Positions 1-8,573 of a stretch of 64,000 nucleotides of DNA are shown piece by piece (the first letter of the stretch is position 1; every line of letters starts with the position of its first letter). Position numbers and translations under genes: made by a program. The notes below the pieces were generated by a model. The model searched no databases, was not told where the DNA came from, and worked only from the letters and a program-made list of their open reading frames with translations. Origin of the DNA: Clostridiales bacterium (GTDB lineage Bacteria > Bacillota > Clostridia > Oscillospirales > Oscillospiraceae); the NCBI GenBank assembly GCA_025757645.1, contig CP107216.1, positions 310,001 to 374,000 on the forward strand. Direction: 5' to 3'.

Positions 1-249
1 CATACCTGGCCTCAGTAGGAAACGATTGCTGACCTCGCGAATCATTTGAAAGGCCTCAGTAGCATCCCAGCAAGCGGCATTCACCGCCCGTATCGTTTCT
101 TTATTAAAAACACAGATTTCAACCAGCGACTGCGTAGTATCGTAGTGCACCCATTGAATCTTGCCGTCGTTCAGGTCTGGATAAAACACATCTATCTCTT
201 TGCTCGTATCAACGCTCAAATACTTTTTCTCCTTCCCGCGGTGGTTCAT
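1..249 (-). CDS. Hypothetical protein, N-terminal 83 codons, runs off the left edge
   Basis: An open frame starts with ATG at 249 and continues without a stop to the window edge. Its ATG overlaps the stop of the upstream gene (ATGA), and the Shine-Dalgarno GAGGTGA lies inside the end of that gene, so it belongs to the same translationally coupled chain. The protein begins MNHRGKEKKY and is hydrophilic with no signal peptide or membrane segment. I do not recognise a family; the context suggests an accessory protein of a conjugative element. Confidence 0.6.
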   Translation of the reverse strand, partial: MNHRGKEKKYLSVDTSKEIDVFYPDLNDGKIQWVHYDTTQSLVEICVFNKETIRAVNAACWDATEAFQMIREVSNRFLLRPGM

Positions 250-791
250 CGTGCCTCACCTCGCTCTCTCTGCCGGGCTGGAAAGCTCCAGCCATACACC
301 TTCCCGATCTCATCGCCAAGCCTGCGGGTGACACGGACAATGTCTGCCCTGGTGGCTGTGCCGTTGTAGATTTTTTCTTTGAGCCGGTCTTTCTGCGCCT
401 GGGAAACATTGTCCTTATATACCCGATAGAGATAATGGTTTGTGCCGTCATGGTGGGTGTCATCGCACCGGAAATCTCCGTTTCGGTCCACATACCATGT
501 GGTATAGTCATAGTTGGAATAAAGGCAGTCGCGGATATTGCCGCTTGGGATTTCCTTATATCCCATGCGCCTGCCATTCCAAAGCCCCAGATCGGCAACA
601 ACCAGAATGGGCTGGGAAAGTTGAATGTCCAGATTGAGCCGTTCGTCCTCAAGGTAGTGCCCGTTTTCCTCATACATCATGGCGACGCGCTCGTCATCGG
701 AAAGCGTCGGATATTCTTCCTCCATCCAATCTTTCCACTCCTCATAGTCAAGGTCGGCATTGGACCAGATGCGATAATCTTCCTTACTCAT
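246..791 (-). CDS. Hypothetical accessory protein of the mobile element (181 aa)
   Basis: A soluble acidic protein rich in Asp, Glu, Tyr and Trp, with no signal peptide or membrane segment. Its ATG overlaps the stop of the gene upstream as ATGA, and its own end (RGEAR followed by TGA) overlaps the ATG of the next gene. The gene is thus the third member of a coupled chain read leftwards. I do not recognise a domain. Proteins of this kind are common, and mostly unassigned, among the cargo between the mating genes and the adhesin genes of Clostridia conjugative elements. Coding is well supported by the coupling and the strong embedded Shine-Dalgarno; function is unknown. Confidence 0.7.
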   Translation of the reverse strand: MSKEDYRIWSNADLDYEEWKDWMEEEYPTLSDDERVAMMYEENGHYLEDERLNLDIQLSQPILVVADLGLWNGRRMGYKEIPSGNIRDCLYSNYDYTTWYVDRNGDFRCDDTHHDGTNHYLYRVYKDNVSQAQKDRLKEKIYNGTATRADIVRVTRRLGDEIGKVYGWSFPARQRERGEAR

Positions 792-1726
792 CGTGCATCA
801 CCTCTGTCCTTCGGCATCACAGGTTTTCCGTCTGCATCGTAATTTCTAGGGTCTGCGGCGGGCACCTGAAAGCCGAACATAGAGCCGGCCTTCATGGCTT
901 CTTCCTGCGCCTTGCTGACGCCGAGCTTTGCATTATACTCATTCGCGATGCTCCGGGCTTCGTCCTTGTCGGTAACGGGAATGTCCGTCTTGAAGTAGCC
1001 CTTTTCACCGCGCTTGATGATAATGATTTCGTCGCTGCCGGAAAGGACGCTGTAGCACTGCTCGGGCAGGTTGTCCCGAATCGGCTCGCAGGTATGGCCG
1101 CCGTATTCCATGCGCTCGGCAAACTCGCAAATGTGATAGAGGTTGCTCCCGATCTCCACATGGTAATCGTCGATATAGCGGCAGGTGCGGATCTGCTCTT
1201 CATTCCACGAATAGTGGATTTTCACCTTGCCGCCATCCGGAATGCGAAACAGCTCCTTGTAATGGCTGTCAATAAAACGGATTCCTTTCTCTGCGTCCTT
1301 CAGGTGCTGATCGAGCCAATCCCGGCGATAGCAATAGCAGTATAGGTTGTATTCGCCCCTGTCCGGGTTCAGGCGCAGAAGGTAGGCATACTTTTCGGTA
1401 TCCACACGAACGCCATAGTAGCCCGGCTCCTCCTGCATCCGGCTTTGGGGTGTGCAATAGCAGTACTTGGCAAGCGCCCTACGGTTATGAAGAATGTCGC
1501 CTTCCTCACGCAGAGAGTTGATTACCTCGTCAAACTCCGCCTTAAACTCGTCGGTTTTCAGCTCTTCCCGGAAGTCAAACCAACTGCTGAAAAAGCCGTT
1601 GCCGTCCGTGTCCATATCAGCCCGGAGGTGGCCGATCAGTCCGGTTTGCATGGAAATTTGCGTGCTCTGACGGAAGGTATATTTGTCCTCCGCCTCGATC
1701 ATTGCTCTTTTTTCATACTCGATCAT
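788..1726 (-). CDS. Hypothetical accessory protein of the mobile element (312 aa)
   Basis: A soluble protein of 312 residues with many Tyr, Glu and Arg residues and scattered Cys (for example a YCYCT and an LYCYCYRR segment near residues 87-133). No signal peptide or membrane helix is visible. The start overlaps the stop of the upstream gene (ATGA) and the C-terminus ends RGDAR, the same five residues as the gene before it, because the shared sequence is a Shine-Dalgarno plus start overlap. I do not recognise the family. Position within the coupled chain suggests it is co-translated with its neighbours and acts in the biology of the element rather than in host metabolism. Confidence 0.7.
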   Translation of the reverse strand: MIEYEKRAMIEAEDKYTFRQSTQISMQTGLIGHLRADMDTDGNGFFSSWFDFREELKTDEFKAEFDEVINSLREEGDILHNRRALAKYCYCTPQSRMQEEPGYYGVRVDTEKYAYLLRLNPDRGEYNLYCYCYRRDWLDQHLKDAEKGIRFIDSHYKELFRIPDGGKVKIHYSWNEEQIRTCRYIDDYHVEIGSNLYHICEFAERMEYGGHTCEPIRDNLPEQCYSVLSGSDEIIIIKRGEKGYFKTDIPVTDKDEARSIANEYNAKLGVSKAQEEAMKAGSMFGFQVPAADPRNYDADGKPVMPKDRGDAR

Positions 1727-2343
1727 CTTGCGTCACCTCTTTCTTTAGTCGGTTTCTTTTCCTGCGCGTGCATCTCTTTCGCTTTCTCCAAGCCCTTCTG
1801 CGCCCATTCGGGAAGGCGCTTTTCCTCCATGACACCGAGAAAATCCGTGCGATAAAAGGAGGTCTTTCTCCCGTCGTACAGAGAAATGCAGCAGCAGGTA
1901 CGGCCTCGCGCATTGGCCTGCGCGCCGAAGCCGCCGGTACACAGCATAAGCTGGTGATTGGCGTGGCGGAACTCAGGCCGGAGAATGCTGCCCTTGACGA
2001 CAACCACCTTGTTCTCGATGGAATCCTCATAGGAAATGGGCTTACAACTATTTGTTGTGAGTTCCTCATTCGTGCCGACCTCCTGACAGGCTCTCTCGTT
2101 TTCCTGAATAATCTCCTCGGCTGCATCCGCTACGCGCTGTCCGAACACCTTTGCAATCTCCGCAAAATCGTCGCTGACCAGCACCCCGGAATAGCGCTCA
2201 AAAATAGCGTTGGTCTCTACAAAGCAGCACATATACCGTTCATCCTTGTCGGCGTTGGGATTCTCGCCCAGAGCAATATCCTTGTGCCCGATATACATGG
2301 AATACTTTACGGAGTAATCTCCGATTTTTCTTGTCTCTTCCAT
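1723..2343 (-). CDS. Hypothetical accessory protein of the mobile element (206 aa)
   Basis: First gene of the coupled chain, starting at ATG 2343 behind an AGGAG sequence and just downstream of a GC-rich hairpin (2363-2392). The product is soluble, with a conserved-looking segment in the second half (about residues 125-165, containing LMLCTGGFGAQANARG) followed by a charged tail ending ERGDAR. No recognised catalytic motif. It follows the adhesin gene and the 28-residue membrane peptide on the same strand. Function unknown; it may be expressed with the adhesin by read-through of the hairpin. Confidence 0.7.
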   Translation of the reverse strand: MEETRKIGDYSVKYSMYIGHKDIALGENPNADKDERYMCCFVETNAIFERYSGVLVSDDFAEIAKVFGQRVADAAEEIIQENERACQEVGTNEELTTNSCKPISYEDSIENKVVVVKGSILRPEFRHANHQLMLCTGGFGAQANARGRTCCCISLYDGRKTSFYRTDFLGVMEEKRLPEWAQKGLEKAKEMHAQEKKPTKERGDAR

Positions 2344-2362
2344 AGCGTCTCCTTTTATAAGC

Positions 2363-2392
2363 GGGGCGGCATCTGTAAAAAGATGCCGCCCC
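2363..2392 (-). promoter_or_regulatory. GC-rich inverted repeat upstream of the accessory gene chain
   Basis: A perfect 11-bp stem, GGGGCGGCATC (2363-2373) with GATGCCGCCCC (2382-2392), and an 8-nt A-rich loop. There is no U-tract on the minus strand after it, and the Shine-Dalgarno of the next gene begins about 10 nt later. It may therefore be a processing or attenuation site rather than a simple terminator. Confidence 0.45.
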
Positions 2393-2400
2393 TTGCCGTT

Positions 2401-2487
2401 TTACTTTCTGTTCTTCAGGCGAAGAACGATCAGCCCTGCGATAATAAACACCACAAGACCGATGCCGATGATGACCTTAGCGCTCAT
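2401..2487 (-). CDS. 28-residue single-pass membrane peptide
   Basis: ATG at 2487 lies 7 nt behind a strong AGGAGG, and its frame overlaps the last codons of the adhesin gene. The peptide begins MSAKVIIGIG and is almost entirely hydrophobic from residue 5 to 22, followed by a basic tail (RLKNRK). It is one membrane helix with a positive-inside end. Its fixed position directly behind a sortase-anchored adhesin suggests a helper in adhesin export or anchoring, but that is inference. Tiny genes of this kind are easily missed; the excellent ribosome binding site is the main evidence. Confidence 0.55.
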   Translation of the reverse strand: MSAKVIIGIGLVVFIIAGLIVLRLKNRK

Positions 2488-5400
2488 GCTTGCCTACCTC
2501 CTTCTTTTTTCGGAAGGTAAAGAAAGCCGCCGCACCTGCACCGATTGCAGAGATACCGGTAAGTGTTGCCCAAAGAGGCATATTGGTGGTATCTCCGGTC
2601 TTGGGGATATCCGTAACAGGCTTGAGCTTGTTATGGAACTTGGCAACGACCGTCTTTCCTTCGTGAACGGTTACGGTGACATTTGCGGGAAGCTCATACT
2701 TCTCGTTGGCTTTGTTGGACACCTCGGAGATCACATAATCGCCGATGCGCAGCCCCTCGATGTGGATCTGACCCTTCTCATCGGTCACAAAGTCCTTGCT
2801 GAAAGCATTGCCGGTGATATCCGAGCCCTCCACACGGAAGGTAAAGCCCTTCAGCACGCCGTCATCCGAAGTCTTTTCAATGCGGATGCCTCCGGTCTGT
2901 GCCTGGTTGGCAAAGCCCTTTCCGGCCTCATTTTCCACGACGACGGTTTTACCATCTTCCTTAATGGAGAAACTGTAGGTCTTCTCATCAAGGAAGAAGC
3001 CCTTGGGGGCCTCAGTTTCCTTCAGCGTGTAATCACCGTAGGGCAGATCATCCAGCTTGTAGACGCCGTCGGACAACTCCTCCGTCTGGCCCACAAGCTT
3101 TCCGTCACGGTACACCTCAAAGACTGCGCCGTTCAGGTGATGATCGGGATAGTCTTTATCCACCTTGGTCAGCTGAACGCTGCCGCGAATGAGCTTGTTG
3201 GTGATCTCGATCTCGACCACAGCGCCGTTCTGATCTACCTTCACGGTATAAGGCGTCTCATCCAGCACATAGCCCTCCGGTGCAGCGATTTCACGAGCCA
3301 CATACTCGCCATAAGGGATGTCCGCGAAGGAGAAGCTGCCGTCCTCTGCAGAAACGGTGGTCAGGACAGGCTCTGTGCCGTCAGTAAGGAACAGGCCGAT
3401 GGTAGCTCCGGCCAGCGCCTTGCCGTCCTCATCCTTCTTCATGCCGTGGATCTCTCCGTAGATCATCTCGTTGGTAATGCTCTTTCCGTCATTGACAGCA
3501 AGCTCTACCACGGGAATTTCCTGACCGGCATAGGCAAAGGTCACAGGGTACTTCTCATCGGAGAGCATATAGTGGCTGTCGGTGCTGATTTCCTTGACAT
3601 AGTAGCTGCCGAAGGGAACATCGCTCTTGAGCACGGCTTTCCCGTTTTCGTCAAGGGACAGAATCTCAATCAGTCCGTCCGCAGGAATGACAGAGCCGTC
3701 TGCTGCGGTAAGCTCCTCGGCGGCATAGAAGCCGAAGGTCACGGCGGAAAGCTCGTTATTCATGCCGATACCGAACTGCTTGTTCTGCTCCAGTACCTTG
3801 GAAAGAGAAATCCGCGCCTTCTGTCTGTCATTGCAGAAGCTGGCAGCGGTTTCGGTGATCTCAATCTCCTGGCCGGCGTAGACAAGCTCTGCGGTATGGG
3901 CGTCCTTGTTAATGACCATGCCGTCGGGGGCTTTCATCTCGGTGATTTCGTATTTTCCCAGATACAGCGGCTTGCTCTCCGCCATGCCGTCTGCGCCGGT
4001 AGTCACTGTATCCACCACCTCGCCGGCGCTGCAGCGCAGCGTACCATCCGGGGTGTAGATGTCCGCCGCAGCCTTGATCTCATAGGTTGCTCCTGCAAGA
4101 CCCTGCACCGTATAGACCGGCTGGTAGACTCCGTCCGCCGCCGTGACGGTGGCAAACACCTCGCCGGTTTTGGAAATCTTGATGATGCCCTTCTGTGCGT
4201 AATTGCCAAGCTTCACTGCAACGACCGTCACGCCGCTTTCCTCGGTGGAATTCTCTTCGGTCACATCGAACTTGACCGCCTCATGACTGAGCACATAGCC
4301 GTAAGGGGCAGAGACCTCCTTGAGGGAGTAGCCCTTGCCGAACTCCAGCTTTTCCGGCGTGATGAGCATGCCGGCGTCATTGGTGTAGAAGGTGTCGATG
4401 GTGGTAACCTCCGGATAGGTAAAGGTCATTTCCACCTTGGAGCCATCCGGACGGAAGATCTGGAAGCCCGCACCCGCATAGGGAATGGTATTGCCGGTCT
4501 CCGCATCCACCTTGATGACCTTAATGAAGGACTCGAAGTTAGCGTTGTTGATGAGGTAGCGATAGGTCTCGCCGTCCTTGGCAATGAACACATCAAAGTC
4601 GCTCATCAGCTCACGGCCCTCCCAGCCGGAAACCTGATGCACGGTATACACGCCGTAGGGCAGGTCCTTGCTCTGGGCAAAGCCGTTTTCATCGCAGGTC
4701 AGATAGTCCCGCTCCGTATCCTTTGCCGCCTCATAGCTGCCGGCAGATTTCAGATAGACGGCAAAAATCGCGCCTTCTTCGGGCGTTTCAATTTGTGTGT
4801 CGCCGTTATCCGAGTGCTTGATGATGGCGATATTGCCCTTCTGCACCTGCTCGGCAACAGCCACAGCAGGCGCAGCGTTCAGCTCAACGGTGTAATTGGC
4901 CGCCTCTGCACCGACAGCATAAACGGTGCTGTCCAGCAGATAGCCCTCGGAGGGGCTGATCTCACGAATCGTCCAGTCGTCGCCGCAGACATAATAGCCG
5001 GTGGTGAACTGGCCGTTCTCGTCGGTGTAGTAGGTATCCGCAAGCTGATCGCCCTTATAAATGCCGTAGGCGGCACCGGCAAGCGAAGCGTCGCCCTGCG
5101 CCGTTCCGCTCTCACAGTCGCTCTTGGTGACGGTGACATTGAACTTTTTGAGGATGTTGGAAACGCTCTTATTGGTTACACTGTTCCATTCCACTGCGGC
5201 GCTCTGGCTGTCGGGAACCACATAGCGAATGGCGGTGTCCATCTCCTCCAGCGTGTAGCCGGTGCCGATGAGCACATCCCGGAAGGTTGCCACACCGTTT
5301 TCATCGGTGACGGCGTATTCATCCACGGGCAGCCCGCTGAGGGAGGTTCCGGAAAGGTGGAACTTCACCCCCTGATTCAGTCCGTCCTCGGAGGTCTTGG

Positions 5401-6697
5401 TCACGGTCAACTCGCCGCGGCGGAGCACATTGTTAAAGGAAACCGTTGCCGTCTGTCCAGCAAGCACGGTGACACGGTGGCTTTCCTGGGGCACATACTT
5501 GTCATAGCTCTGCTCAGTGACGGTATAGGTGCCGGGCATCAGATTGTCGATGTGAATTTCACCGTTTCGGTCGGTGGTAACGCTCTGATTGACGCCCTCG
5601 CCGGTGATGGTGAAGGTAATGCCGTCCACCCTGCCGTCCTCGCTGGTCTTGATGATTTTGGCGCTGCCGTAGCTGACCTTCAGCTTGACAAATGCCCTTA
5701 CGGGGTCGCTGACGGAGGCCGTATAGGTGATGGTATCCTGAACGCCGCCGTTGGGGCCGTACTTATAGTCCGTCCAAACAAGAACGCCGCAGCGGGAAGC
5801 GCTTCGACTTGCGGAGATCGTCACATTGCCGCTGGGAGCCGTATCGGTGGTGATAGTGAGCGTGTTGCCCGACACGCTGAAATGGAAGCCTGTCTCACTG
5901 GCGGAGAAGGTAAACTGTGACAGCACACGGTTGGTATCCGTGAGCTCGGCAATGTACTGACTGCCGTCCCACGCAAGCTCAATGGTCCTTGCGCCGCCGC
6001 TGCTTCTGCTCATAAAGCTCGGGCAAACGGCGTGGCTCTGCACGCTGGACTCGATGCTGTCGTAATAGTCCATGATTCGGCTATACAGCGGATGATTGGG
6101 GGAAACCAGCGACAGGATCTCGTCATAGCCGCCGGTGCTCACATGGTCAAAGTCCGCATCGCGCTCGCCCACAACCGTTTCCCAAACGAGCAGCTGGGTA
6201 GCGAAGGCGTGGGCCAACTTATCCGCATCGGAATCGTTCTGCGATCTCCACGAGGTGGAAAGGTTGCCCTGATAGCCATACTGCATGATACGCCCCAGCA
6301 GCAGCTTAATGTCGTCCGGCTCGATGGTGTTGTTGTACTGGCTGGGATAGTTATCCCAGAAATCCTCACCGAAGCCGTAATAGGTATCGCCGACATTTCG
6401 GGAGAGGCCGGGCTCGATGCAGTAGCATACCTTCCCGTCAAAGGAATCCATACAGTGCAGGGTGGTGTAGTTGCTGGAGCCTGTTGTCCAGCCGTTCATG
6501 TAGGTTTTTGCGGAGTGCCCCCATGCGTCCTCGGAGTAAATCTGAGCAGCGTCCCCGTCACGGGGGAAGGAAATCATATAGGACTCCGCTGTTTCGCTTG
6601 CGGCGAAGGCCGTGGTCGTGCCAAAGCCCGCAAGCACGGTGAATGCCATGAGGACTGCAAGCAGCCCCGACATTCCTCTTTTGAGAATCTTCTTCAT
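2477..6697 (-). CDS. Sortase-anchored thioester/Cna-B surface adhesin (SpaA-like), 1406 aa
   Basis: A very large cell-wall adhesin. Residues 1-33 are a signal peptide with a basic start, a hydrophobic core and a TAFAA end. Residues about 75-180 match a thioester domain: a Cys in VCYCIEPG (Cys91 or Cys93) and the partner Gln168 in ATQLLVWE, which in this family form a Cys-Gln bond that attacks host surface amines. About ten Cna-B (SpaA-like prealbumin) modules follow, each ending in a segment such as YGDYTLKETEAPKGF; many would carry Lys-Asn isopeptide bonds. The C-terminus has the sortase motif IPKTG, a membrane helix and a basic tail (RKKKEVGKHER). No sortase gene lies within the window. It sits in the cargo of element A, so it would give the recipient a new adhesin. 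Confidence 0.9.
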   Translation of the reverse strand: MKKILKRGMSGLLAVLMAFTVLAGFGTTTAFAASETAESYMISFPRDGDAAQIYSEDAWGHSAKTYMNGWTTGSSNYTTLHCMDSFDGKVCYCIEPGLSRNVGDTYYGFGEDFWDNYPSQYNNTIEPDDIKLLLGRIMQYGYQGNLSTSWRSQNDSDADKLAHAFATQLLVWETVVGERDADFDHVSTGGYDEILSLVSPNHPLYSRIMDYYDSIESSVQSHAVCPSFMSRSSGGARTIELAWDGSQYIAELTDTNRVLSQFTFSASETGFHFSVSGNTLTITTDTAPSGNVTISASRSASRCGVLVWTDYKYGPNGGVQDTITYTASVSDPVRAFVKLKVSYGSAKIIKTSEDGRVDGITFTITGEGVNQSVTTDRNGEIHIDNLMPGTYTVTEQSYDKYVPQESHRVTVLAGQTATVSFNNVLRRGELTVTKTSEDGLNQGVKFHLSGTSLSGLPVDEYAVTDENGVATFRDVLIGTGYTLEEMDTAIRYVVPDSQSAAVEWNSVTNKSVSNILKKFNVTVTKSDCESGTAQGDASLAGAAYGIYKGDQLADTYYTDENGQFTTGYYVCGDDWTIREISPSEGYLLDSTVYAVGAEAANYTVELNAAPAVAVAEQVQKGNIAIIKHSDNGDTQIETPEEGAIFAVYLKSAGSYEAAKDTERDYLTCDENGFAQSKDLPYGVYTVHQVSGWEGRELMSDFDVFIAKDGETYRYLINNANFESFIKVIKVDAETGNTIPYAGAGFQIFRPDGSKVEMTFTYPEVTTIDTFYTNDAGMLITPEKLEFGKGYSLKEVSAPYGYVLSHEAVKFDVTEENSTEESGVTVVAVKLGNYAQKGIIKISKTGEVFATVTAADGVYQPVYTVQGLAGATYEIKAAADIYTPDGTLRCSAGEVVDTVTTGADGMAESKPLYLGKYEITEMKAPDGMVINKDAHTAELVYAGQEIEITETAASFCNDRQKARISLSKVLEQNKQFGIGMNNELSAVTFGFYAAEELTAADGSVIPADGLIEILSLDENGKAVLKSDVPFGSYYVKEISTDSHYMLSDEKYPVTFAYAGQEIPVVELAVNDGKSITNEMIYGEIHGMKKDEDGKALAGATIGLFLTDGTEPVLTTVSAEDGSFSFADIPYGEYVAREIAAPEGYVLDETPYTVKVDQNGAVVEIEITNKLIRGSVQLTKVDKDYPDHHLNGAVFEVYRDGKLVGQTEELSDGVYKLDDLPYGDYTLKETEAPKGFFLDEKTYSFSIKEDGKTVVVENEAGKGFANQAQTGGIRIEKTSDDGVLKGFTFRVEGSDITGNAFSKDFVTDEKGQIHIEGLRIGDYVISEVSNKANEKYELPANVTVTVHEGKTVVAKFHNKLKPVTDIPKTGDTTNMPLWATLTGISAIGAGAAAFFTFRKKKEVGKHER

Positions 6698-6722
6698 TCG
6701 TTCTGTCCTCCTTCAAGGCATG

Positions 6723-6749
6723 AAAAAAGCACCGTGCTTCCACGATGCT
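6723..6749 (-). terminator. Intrinsic terminator between lipoprotein and adhesin genes
   Basis: Read on the minus strand, AGCATCGTG and CACGGTGCT pair across a 4-nt loop and are followed by a run of six T. It lies after the lipoprotein gene and before the adhesin, so the adhesin is probably transcribed partly by read-through or from its own promoter. Confidence 0.7.
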
Positions 6750-6776
6750 CATTTCGGTGTATTGATTTGTTGATGA

Positions 6777-7436
6777 TTATGCGTACCCGATATAGATCAG
6801 GTAGCTGCTTGTGCCGACGCATTCGTACCAGATCCAGACAGCAGTTATCTCCCCATCCTTCGCATATCTGTTCAGGCGTGAGTTAATGTCTCGCTCCAGG
6901 TAGATGCAGGTCGGCTTCGCGGTGATCGGATTGTCCCAGCAATCGGTTGCTGAGCTATCCAAGGTCAGCCCCAAGCTCACCGCCGTGCTTTTTGCGTAGG
7001 AAATCCAGCAGTCGATATCAAATGTGGGCTCGGGCTTCGGAGTCGGTTCCGGCTCGGTTATCGCAGGAATGGATGGTTCCTCTGTGGGGTTCTCTGTTTC
7101 CACCGGCTCCTCCGGAAGCACGGGCGGCTGCTTGGTTTCCTCCGATGCCGGCGCATTCGATTCCGTGGGTGCGCTTGCCGGCTCAGAAGAAACAGCAGAG
7201 CCGCTTTCGTGCTTGTCCTCATTTGATATGCAAACTGCTGGATCGGCGGCTTCTGTCGGGGCTTTTGTGGGAGCGTTTGGTTCTGTGGATACCGGCTCAA
7301 AAGAAGCAGGCGTTTCTTCCTGCGGCGTTGGAGCTTTCGGTGTGTTTGCTGCCGCTTGCCCTTGCAAGGGCTCTGCGGCGCATCCGGAAAGCAATACAGA
7401 AAGCAGGAGCGCGCACAACATGAGATTCTTTTTCAT
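6777..7436 (-). CDS. Secreted lipoprotein with Pro/Thr/Glu-rich linker (219 aa)
   Basis: I chose the ATG at 7436, which has AGGAGGT just upstream and begins MKKNLMLCALLLSVLLSGC; an in-frame upstream ATG has no ribosome binding site. The LSGC lipobox at residues 16-19 predicts lipidation at Cys19. Residues 20 to about 135 are a low-complexity stalk rich in Pro, Thr, Ser and Glu, typical of a cell-wall spacer. The last 80 residues (FDIDCWISYAKSTA to the end) form a compact domain with two Trp-Ile/Trp-Asp patches and several Cys. I do not recognise it. Its position upstream of the adhesin suggests a surface role in mating-pair or host contact. Confidence 0.75.
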   Translation of the reverse strand: MKKNLMLCALLLSVLLSGCAAEPLQGQAAANTPKAPTPQEETPASFEPVSTEPNAPTKAPTEAADPAVCISNEDKHESGSAVSSEPASAPTESNAPASEETKQPPVLPEEPVETENPTEEPSIPAITEPEPTPKPEPTFDIDCWISYAKSTAVSLGLTLDSSATDCWDNPITAKPTCIYLERDINSRLNRYAKDGEITAVWIWYECVGTSSYLIYIGYA

Positions 7437-7511
7437 GGGATGACCTCCTATGGCTGTTTTTCTCATATTGTACGAACGCACCCGGTTTTTCTCAACTGTA
7501 CCGCCTGTCTA

Positions 7512-7530
7512 TTTTTCTTTTGAGCTGGTA
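7512..7530. repeat. 19-bp repeat, copy 1 (second copy 17,322-17,340)
   Basis: TTTTTCTTTTGAGCTGGTA occurs identically here, 76 bp upstream of the lipoprotein gene of element A, and at 17,322-17,340, upstream of the RepA-like gene of element B. It has the same orientation relative to the downstream minus-strand genes, so it may be a shared regulator or relaxosome binding site. Confidence 0.5.
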
Positions 7531-7619
7531 TTGCCGGTAAATGAGGGGGGGGAGAGTGTGAGAGGGGGAACGGCGCTGACGCAGCGTCAAAAGGGTAGAC
7601 TGCTCCCTTGGCGAAGAAC

Positions 7620-8573
7620 CTATCTTGCGTCATTCCGACTTTTCTGCCTTTCCTGATACCGGTGATAATATTCCAGCGCTTTCAGAATATACTCACCGGT
7701 TTTTTCGTAGGGAACGCTGGCAGGGATAAACCTTCTGGCCTCGGCGTACTTGATGTTGATTTTCTCCCTCTGGTTCGGCTTTTCCTCGCTCATGATCGAC
7801 TCGATGACCTCGTTATTCAGCTTTCCGTCCTGGGAGAACCGCTTCAGCTTAATGGCCTGGGCAAGGGACGGCGTGGCATCTGCGTAGGCGATTTGCTCCA
7901 GCAGGGCGCGCTGTTCCTCTTTTTGCAGGTACGAAAGCTCCACCGCCGGTCTGAACGCAATGCGCCCCTCGTCAACCAAATCCAGAAGTTCCGGAATGAG
8001 CTCGGTAAGGCGAATATAGCGGAAGATAGTATTTTTGCTTTCTCCCACTTCCGCAGCCATTTCGTCTGAGGATTTTGTTCCAAAAGAATTGTTCCCCAAT
8101 GGGGAATAATTATCTTGAGCTGGTCTGCCTGCTTGTCTCTTCATGGCCTCCAAGCGCATCTTGTACGAAAAAGCTTTTTCACTGGGCAGTATCACAGAGC
8201 GCTGCAGGTTCGATTCCACCATTAGAATGATGGCCTCGTCGCGGGTCATCTCCCGCACCTCGGCTTTCACGGTATCAAAGCCGGCAAGCTCACAGGCCTT
8301 CTTTCTGCGATGCCCCGATACGATTTCGTACCGCCCGTCCTCCTTCGGTCGGAGGGTGACAGGGGTGATGATCCCGCGCTCCTTGATACTCTGGACAAGC
8401 TGATCCATGTCCTCGTCCAGCTTCACCTTGAAGGGATGGTCTGGGAAATCGTCGATCTCCGAGAGGGGAATATCATAAATGCGCGGGAGCTTGTTTTCCT
8501 TTCGCTCCGCGTCATTCATGAAAAGCTCATCGTACCCGGTCAGGCCCAGATCGATTTTTTGCACGCTCTTCAA
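7620..8573 (-). CDS. parB: ParB/Spo0J-like partition protein (element A)
   Basis: A 317-residue ParB-family protein. Residues about 35-120 form the ParB N-terminal (CTPase) domain with the signature GHRRKKA near residue 91; residues about 165-215 form the central helix-turn-helix. The start is TTG at 8573, with AGGAGGTGA 6 nt upstream. The gene overlaps the end of parA by 47 bp, a normal parAB operon. Partition modules of this type stabilise the circular form of large ICEs. The N-terminus (KIDLGLTGYDELFM) is nearly the same as in the second ParB at 13,117-14,055, so both may contact the same ParA. The gene ends RNDAR, a decayed version of the coupling motif seen further left. Confidence 0.88.
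   Translation of the reverse strand: MKSVQKIDLGLTGYDELFMNDAERKENKLPRIYDIPLSEIDDFPDHPFKVKLDEDMDQLVQSIKERGIITPVTLRPKEDGRYEIVSGHRRKKACELAGFDTVKAEVREMTRDEAIILMVESNLQRSVILPSEKAFSYKMRLEAMKRQAGRPAQDNYSPLGNNSFGTKSSDEMAAEVGESKNTIFRYIRLTELIPELLDLVDEGRIAFRPAVELSYLQKEEQRALLEQIAYADATPSLAQAIKLKRFSQDGKLNNEVIESIMSEEKPNQREKINIKYAEARRFIPASVPYEKTGEYILKALEYYHRYQERQKSRNDAR

Noticed and set aside
2393..5920. Very long plus-strand open frame opposite the adhesin gene
   Set aside because: It is the antisense frame of the Cna-B gene; composition and lack of any domain or ribosome binding site show it is a shadow.
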